Part shown: piece after piece, positions 14,596 through 18,514 of the stretch
How the letters are laid out: every line of letters starts with the position of its first letter
How positions within the stretch are numbered: position 1 is the stretch's first letter
Source of the DNA: DASZCR01 sp035942915
Lineage (GTDB): Bacteria > Acidobacteriota > Blastocatellia > Pyrinomonadales > Pyrinomonadaceae
DNA length: 18,514 nt
Assembly (NCBI GenBank): GCA_035942915.1
Contig: DASZCR010000378.1
Coordinates: forward strand, 1 to 18,514
Direction of reading: 5' to 3'
Notes under the pieces: model-generated
What the model saw: only the letters and a program-made list of their open reading frames with translations
Database searches by the model: none
What the model was told of the DNA's origin: nothing
Made by a program: the position numbers and the translations under genes

Positions 14596-15656
14596 CGGTT
14601 GGCGTCTCCCCCGGTCGTCGTCGTTGTTGTCGTCCTAACTGCGCGCGCGTCGCGCTCGTCGCAAGACTTCGCGTAGACCTCCTCGGCGAAATGGCAGAGC
14701 GAGAAGTGCTCGGCGTTGAGTTGGACGAAGGGCGGGAACTCTCTGCGGCAAATCTCCTCAGCGCGCTCGCAGCGCGGCGCGAAGGGGCAACCGGGCGGCA
14801 GGTGCGCCACGTCGGGCGGCAGACCCGGAATCTGATACAGGCCGCCCTGCTCGGACGTGGGGTCGGGCACGGAGCGGAGCAAGCCTTTCGTGTAAGGGTT
14901 GCCGGGGCACGAGAACAGTTCGCGCGTCGGGGCTTGCTCGAAGACCTTGCCCGCGTACATGACGATGATATGGTCGGTCATCCCGGCGACGACGCCGAGG
15001 TCGTGCGTGATGAGAATGACGCTCGTTCCGGTGTCCTGCTTGAGTTGCTTGATGAGTTCGAGAATCTGCGCCTGAATGGTCACGTCGAGCGCGGTGGACG
15101 GCTCGTCTGCGATGAGCAGTTCGGGCTGGCACGAGAGCGCCATCGCAATCATCACGCGCTGGCGCATGCCGCCGGAGAACTCGTGCGGATAACTATCGAC
15201 GCGCGCGCGTGCGTCCGGGATGCCGACTATGTCGAGCATCTTGATGGCGTGCTCGTAAGCCTCCTCGCGTGAGTGGCCGAGGTGAAGTTGCGTAATCTCC
15301 ATCAACTGCTTCGAGATACGCATGAAGGGGTTCAGCGAAGTCATCGGGTCTTGGAAGATCATACTAATCTTCTTGCCCCTGATGTGGCGCACCTCGTCGG
15401 TCGTGAGGTCGAGGATGTTGCGGCCGTCGAAGAAGACTTCGCCCGAAACAATCTTGCCCGGCGGTTCGGGGATGAGCCGGATGATGGAGAGGTTCGTCAC
15501 GGACTTGCCCGAACCGGACTCGCCGACGATGCCGAGCGTCTCGCCGCGTTGCAGGTCGAAAGTGATGCCATCGACGGCCTTGACCGTGCCGTCTTCGGTC
15601 TCGAAGTAGGTGCGTAGGTCTTTGACCGACAGGAGTGTGCCGTTGCGGCTGCTCAT
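14592..15656 (-). CDS. oppD: Oligopeptide/dipeptide ABC transporter ATP-binding protein (OppD/DppD family)
   Basis: Second ATPase subunit, 354 residues, expected to heterodimerise with the OppF-like protein. Walker A is GESGSGKSV (45-53), Q-loop FQDPMTSLNP (101-110), signature FSGGMRQRVMIAMAL (160-174) and Walker B LLIADEPSTALD (180-191). The C-terminal region has LPPGCPFAPRCERAEEIC and a later SLCHF, giving the family's four-cysteine motif. The tail carries a seven-Thr run before GGDANR. No strong Shine-Dalgarno is seen before the ATG at 15656. That is notable because the DNA just upstream, ACTGAAAAACT, abuts an inserted repeat element that has separated this gene from the permease gene. Confidence 0.95.
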   Translation of the reverse strand: MSSRNGTLLSVKDLRTYFETEDGTVKAVDGITFDLQRGETLGIVGESGSGKSVTNLSIIRLIPEPPGKIVSGEVFFDGRNILDLTTDEVRHIRGKKISMIFQDPMTSLNPFMRISKQLMEITQLHLGHSREEAYEHAIKMLDIVGIPDARARVDSYPHEFSGGMRQRVMIAMALSCQPELLIADEPSTALDVTIQAQILELIKQLKQDTGTSVILITHDLGVVAGMTDHIIVMYAGKVFEQAPTRELFSCPGNPYTKGLLRSVPDPTSEQGGLYQIPGLPPDVAHLPPGCPFAPRCERAEEICRREFPPFVQLNAEHFSLCHFAEEVYAKSCDERDARAVRTTTTTTTGGDANR

Positions 15657-15657
15657 A

Positions 15658-15666
15658 GTTTTTCAG
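15658..15666. repeat. 9-bp direct repeat, copy 1 (probable target-site duplication)
   Basis: GTTTTTCAG at 15658-15666 is repeated exactly at 15805-15813. The two copies border the heptad hairpin element, as expected for duplication of the target on insertion. Confidence 0.6.
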
Positions 15667-15804
15667 TGACGAGTGATGGGTGATGGGTGATAAGAAATGA
15701 GTGATGGGTGATAGGTGATGGGTGATAAGAGAAAAACCTGTCTTCTCCTATCACCTATCACTTATCACCTATCACCCTTCTTCCATCACCTATCACCTAT
15801 CACC
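15667..15804. mobile_element. 138-bp heptad-repeat hairpin element (MITE/STRR-like) inserted in the opp operon
   Basis: The element is made of 7-bp units close to GGTGATR. The left half reads in register from about 15664 as GAGTGAT/GGGTGAT/AGGTGAT-type units with one divergent unit (AAGAAAT); the right half holds inverted copies (ATCACCT) with TTCTTCC as the matching divergent unit. Arms 15673-15731 and 15745-15803 are inverted repeats identical at 47 of 59 positions around a 13-nt loop. It carries no ORF of its own. Flanking GTTTTTCAG copies suggest insertion. It lies between the permease C and ATPase D genes and would form a long hairpin in the operon mRNA. Tandem heptad repeats are known in cyanobacterial genomes as STRR sequences; mobility of this one is inferred. 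Confidence 0.7.
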
Positions 15805-15813
15805 GTTTTTCAG
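15805..15813. repeat. 9-bp direct repeat, copy 2 (overlaps permease C stop codon)
   Basis: Second exact copy of GTTTTTCAG. On the minus strand it reads CTGAAAAAC and contains the TGA stop (15812-15810) of the permease C gene. Confidence 0.6.
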
Positions 15814-16898
15814 AATTTCCGCATCTGCGGGTCGAGCGCGTCGCGCAATCCGTCGCCGAGGAAATTGAGGGCGAAGAGCGTCAGCGCCATCGTCACGCCG
15901 GGGAAGATTAACTGCCAAGGGAAGACCGCGAGATTCTGGATGCCCTCGGTCGTCATGCTCCCCCACGACGCGAGCGGCGCTTGCACGCCGAGGCCGAGGA
16001 AGGAGAGGAACGCTTCCTGCAACATGACGGAAGGCACGGTCAGCGTCGCGTAGACGATGACAGGGCCGAGCGTGTTCGGGACGAGGTGACGGAAGATAAT
16101 CTTCCCCGTCGAGACGCCGGTCGCGCGCGCCGCCAGAACGAACTCCTGATTCTTGAGCGAGATGACCTGCCCGCGCACGATGCGCGCCATCGTCAGCCAT
16201 GAGACCGCGCCGAGCGCCGCAAACAGCAGGAACAGTTGCCCGGTCGGCGAACGCCCGCCGAAGAAGGCCAGCAGCACGATGACAATCATCATGTACGGGA
16301 TGGCGTAGAGCACATCGACGATGCGCATCATCACGTCGTCGGTTTTGCCGCCGAGATAGCCTGCGGTAGCGCCGTAGCTGATGCCGATGATGAGCGAGAC
16401 GATGGTCGAGATGATGCCGACGGCCAGAGAGATGCGCCCGCCGAGCAGGACGCGCGCGAGGATGTCTCGCCCGGCGTTGTCCGTGCCCATCGGATGCGTC
16501 CAGGAGAACGTGCCATCGGGCGCGGTGAAGGGCGGGAACGATTTGTTGAGCCGCGAGTCGGGCGGAATGAAGTCGTAGGTGTAGCCCGTCGTGGCGGCGA
16601 TAATCGGCGGCCCGATAATCGAGACGACGACGATGATGCAGACGACAATCAGGCCGAAGACGGCCAGTTTGTTCTTCAGCAGACGCTTCCACGCATCCTT
16701 CCAGAGCGAGGTTCCGGCCAACACCTCGCCGCGTCCGGCCGTGCGGATGTCTGCCTCGCCGACGGCCAACTCGGCTGTCGGGTGGATGATGTCTGCATCC
16801 TGACGTTGGACGGGCGCGGTGGGCGGCGTGCCGAGCGTCGTCAGCGCCGGGTCGTTCGCGTCGCGCCCCTGTTCGGTCGCAGTTCGTTCTTCCTTCAT
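15810..16898 (-). CDS. oppC: Peptide ABC transporter permease (OppC/DppC family)
   Basis: Inner-membrane permease subunit of 362 residues. The first 70 or so residues are a polar, presumably cytosolic extension, longer than in many homologues. They are followed by WKDAWKRLLKNKLAVFGLIV, the typical DppC N-terminal motif, and the first membrane segment at about 79-99. An outer loop (about 100-160) holds HPMGTDNAGRDILARVL, a strong OppC/DppC signature. The EAA loop that contacts the ATPases is EFVLAARATGVSTGKIIFRH. The C-terminal GDGLRDALDP motif is also family-typical. The start has AGGGAG 4 nt upstream, overlapping the TAG stop of the OppB-like gene, so the two permeases are translationally linked. 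Confidence 0.95.
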   Translation of the reverse strand: MKEERTATEQGRDANDPALTTLGTPPTAPVQRQDADIIHPTAELAVGEADIRTAGRGEVLAGTSLWKDAWKRLLKNKLAVFGLIVVCIIVVVSIIGPPIIAATTGYTYDFIPPDSRLNKSFPPFTAPDGTFSWTHPMGTDNAGRDILARVLLGGRISLAVGIISTIVSLIIGISYGATAGYLGGKTDDVMMRIVDVLYAIPYMMIVIVLLAFFGGRSPTGQLFLLFAALGAVSWLTMARIVRGQVISLKNQEFVLAARATGVSTGKIIFRHLVPNTLGPVIVYATLTVPSVMLQEAFLSFLGLGVQAPLASWGSMTTEGIQNLAVFPWQLIFPGVTMALTLFALNFLGDGLRDALDPQMRKF

Positions 16899-16902
16899 GG
16901 TG

Positions 16903-16908
16903 CTCCCT
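16903..16908 (-). promoter_or_regulatory. Shine-Dalgarno AGGGAG for the OppC-type gene
   Basis: On the minus strand AGGGAG ends 4 nt before the ATG at 16898 and overlaps the stop codon of the upstream permease gene, fixing the OppC start. Confidence 0.65.
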
Positions 16909-17827
16909 AGTACCTGATGCGCGGGTCGATGTAGGCGTAAGCGATATCGACCAGCAGGTTGAAGATGAGAACCGCGATGGAGATGAAGGCGACAATGCCG
17001 ATGATGAGCGGCTCGTCGCGGTTCAGGTTCGCGTTGATGAAGTAGTTACCCAGACCCGGCAGCGCGTAGACGCGTTCGACGACGACCGTTCCCGTAATCA
17101 GGAAGGCGAGCGCCGGGCCGGTGAAGGAAACGACGGGCAGCAATCCGCCGCGCAGCGCGTGCCGCATGACGACCTGCTTCTCCGTCAACCCCTTCGCACG
17201 CGCCGTCCTGATGTAATCGGCGCGCAGGACTTCGAGCATGCCGGAGCGTGTCAGGCGCGCGATGTAGGCCATGTAGATGGCCGAGAGCGTCAGGACGGGC
17301 AAGATGACGTTGGCGCTCGGAAACGCGCCCCAACGCGCGGGCGGCAGCCAGTAGAGCGAGAGCGAGAAGATGAGCACGAGGATAGGCCCAAGGACGAAGT
17401 TCGGAATCGAGATGCCGAGCATGGCGACGGCCATCGAGGCGTAGTCGAGCCGCGAGTTCTGTTTGAGCGCGGCGATAGTCCCGACCGTGATGCCGACGAT
17501 GAGCGCGAGCAGGTAGGCGAGCAGGCCGAGCGTGGCCGAGACCGGCAGCGTGCGTCCAAGAATGGAGTTGACCGACTGCCCCTCGTATTTCAGAGAGTTG
17601 CCGAAATCACCCCGGAGCACGCTGCCGAGCATCTTGCCGTACTGCACATACCAGGGCTTATCAAGCCCGTACTTCTCGCGCAGGTTCTTCTCGATGGCCG
17701 GTGGAATCTTCTTCTCGCCGGAGTAGAAGTTGCCCGGCGCGAGCCGAATCAGCCCCCACGTCAGCGAGACGACGATGATGACCATCGGGACGGTCACGAG
17801 CAGCCGCTTGATGACGAAACTGAACAT
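16907..17827 (-). CDS. oppB: Peptide ABC transporter permease (OppB/DppB family)
   Basis: Inner-membrane permease subunit, 306 residues, the normal length for the family. It starts with FVIKRLLVTVPMVIIVV, the typical OppB N-terminal membrane segment, followed by an outer loop with LREKYGLDKPWYVQYGKML and GDFGNSL. The EAA loop is DYIRTARAKGLTEKQVVMRH. The C-terminus, AYIDPRIRY, is the standard DppB ending. The stop is 8 nt from the OppC start. A G-rich run (GGGGGTG) about 10 nt upstream of the ATG at 17827 may serve as the ribosome-binding site. It lies 16 nt after the binding-protein gene. Confidence 0.95.
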   Translation of the reverse strand: MFSFVIKRLLVTVPMVIIVVSLTWGLIRLAPGNFYSGEKKIPPAIEKNLREKYGLDKPWYVQYGKMLGSVLRGDFGNSLKYEGQSVNSILGRTLPVSATLGLLAYLLALIVGITVGTIAALKQNSRLDYASMAVAMLGISIPNFVLGPILVLIFSLSLYWLPPARWGAFPSANVILPVLTLSAIYMAYIARLTRSGMLEVLRADYIRTARAKGLTEKQVVMRHALRGGLLPVVSFTGPALAFLITGTVVVERVYALPGLGNYFINANLNRDEPLIIGIVAFISIAVLIFNLLVDIAYAYIDPRIRY

Positions 17828-17843
17828 CGGAGTAGCACCCCCG

Positions 17844-18514
17844 TTAGTCTGCGTTCTGCGAATCCGGCCGGTCGGGTCTCATGTCGGGCACGCCCCTGTC
17901 CCACTTCGCCTGGTCGTATTCGATGTAGACGAACTTCCAAGCGTGCAGCGTCCCCGGATTCGGATACATGCCTTTGACGTAAGGCTTCTTCATCCAGTTG
18001 GTCGCGTTCGTTGCGAGCGGGATGACGGGCTGCGCGTCAATCAGATAAGCCTCGGCCTTCGCCAGCATTTCGTAACGCTTCTGCGGGTCGAGTTGGCGGT
18101 TGGCCTCCTTGAGCATGTTGACGTACTTCGGGTCGAACCAGCCCGTCCCGTTGTCTCCGCCCTCGGTCGAGAAGAGCGCGAGGAAGGTGTACGGGTCCAT
18201 GTAGTCGCCGACCCACCCGGCGCGACTGAAGCCCTTGTAGTCGAGTTTGGCGCGCGTTTGCAGGAAGGTCTTGAACTCCATGTTCTTCAAGGGCACGGTC
18301 AGACCTAAGTTCTGCTTCCACTGCGCCTGCACGAACTCTGCCACCTGACGATTCGACTCGGCCGTGTTGTAGGTCAAATCGACTTCGGAAATCGGGAACT
18401 TCTTCGGGTCGTAGTTGCCGTTGGCGTCTGCGTAACCAGCCTTAGCGAGTAGGCGTTTGGCCTCTTCCGGGTTGAACTGGTCGCCCTTCGGCTGCGGATA
18501 GTTCGGGAAGATGC
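17844..18514 (-). CDS. oppA: Peptide ABC transporter substrate-binding protein (OppA/SBP_bac_5), C-terminal part
   Basis: Periplasmic solute-binding protein; 222 C-terminal residues are visible and the frame remains open to the window end, so the signal peptide and N-terminal lobe lie outside. Recognisable family text is NPEEAKRLLAKAGY near the edge, EFVQAQWKQNLGLTVPLKNM, and GWVGDYMDPYTFLALF, all typical of SBP_bac_5 proteins. The C-terminus includes PVIPLATNATNWMKKPYVKG, matching the region that closes the domain in OppA/DppA proteins. It is the first visible gene of the importer operon and sits 16 nt before the OppB-like gene. The Met codon at 18377 is internal. The substrate is unknown. 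Confidence 0.93.
   Translation of the reverse strand, partial: IFPNYPQPKGDQFNPEEAKRLLAKAGYADANGNYDPKKFPISEVDLTYNTAESNRQVAEFVQAQWKQNLGLTVPLKNMEFKTFLQTRAKLDYKGFSRAGWVGDYMDPYTFLALFSTEGGDNGTGWFDPKYVNMLKEANRQLDPQKRYEMLAKAEAYLIDAQPVIPLATNATNWMKKPYVKGMYPNPGTLHAWKFVYIEYDQAKWDRGVPDMRPDRPDSQNAD

Noticed and set aside
1..18514. CRISPR arrays, tRNA or rRNA genes, phage or transposase genes
   Set aside because: None seen. The only direct-repeat array is the heptad hairpin, whose unit length and lack of spacers exclude CRISPR, and it encodes no transposase.

Overview
GC-rich bacterial chromosome segment with dense, operonic gene packing. The combination of transmembrane Ser/Thr kinases, PP2C/FHA signalling next to cell-wall genes, GAF/GGDEF/HD-GYP signalling proteins and heptad-repeat intergenic elements suggests Acidobacteriota (possibly the Blastocatellia side). 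That placement is an inference from gene content and style; no rRNA or marker gene is present.

Region 1 (1-6875, + strand) is a five-gene cell-wall and phospho-signalling cluster: a penicillin-binding transpeptidase (5' end outside the window), a RodA/FtsW-type SEDS glycosyltransferase, a membrane-anchored PP2C phosphatase with a TPR-like outer domain, a membrane-anchored Ser/Thr kinase with an outer SH3b-like domain, and an FHA protein with an FhaA-like N-terminal region. The gene set matches the actinobacterial pbpA-rodA-pstP-pkn-fha locus, but the kinase sensor is not a PASTA domain. The likely logic is that kinase and phosphatase set the phosphorylation of targets read by the FHA protein, tuning the elongation synthase pair RodA/PBP.

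A 27-bp perfect inverted repeat (6894-6965) separates this cluster from a convergent signalling operon.

Region 2 (6988-13182, - strand; transcription runs from high to low coordinates) holds three genes: PocR-GAF-GAF-GGDEF diguanylate cyclase, a large ATPase-like protein with a degenerate P-loop and a C-terminal RsbW-type HATPase, and a STAS-GAF-HD-GYP phosphodiesterase. c-di-GMP synthesis, c-di-GMP hydrolysis and an anti-sigma/anti-anti-sigma style partner switch thus sit in one operon. A candidate promoter and a leader of about 140-150 nt lie in 13183-13461.

Region 3 (13462-18514, - strand) is an oligopeptide/dipeptide ABC importer operon in the order binding protein (partial), permease B, permease C, ATPase D, ATPase F, ending in a hairpin terminator. 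Between permease C and ATPase D lies a 138-bp hairpin element built from 7-bp repeats and flanked by a perfect 9-bp direct repeat. Removing it restores a compact TGA-6 nt-ATG gene junction, so it appears to be a small inserted element inside a working operon.
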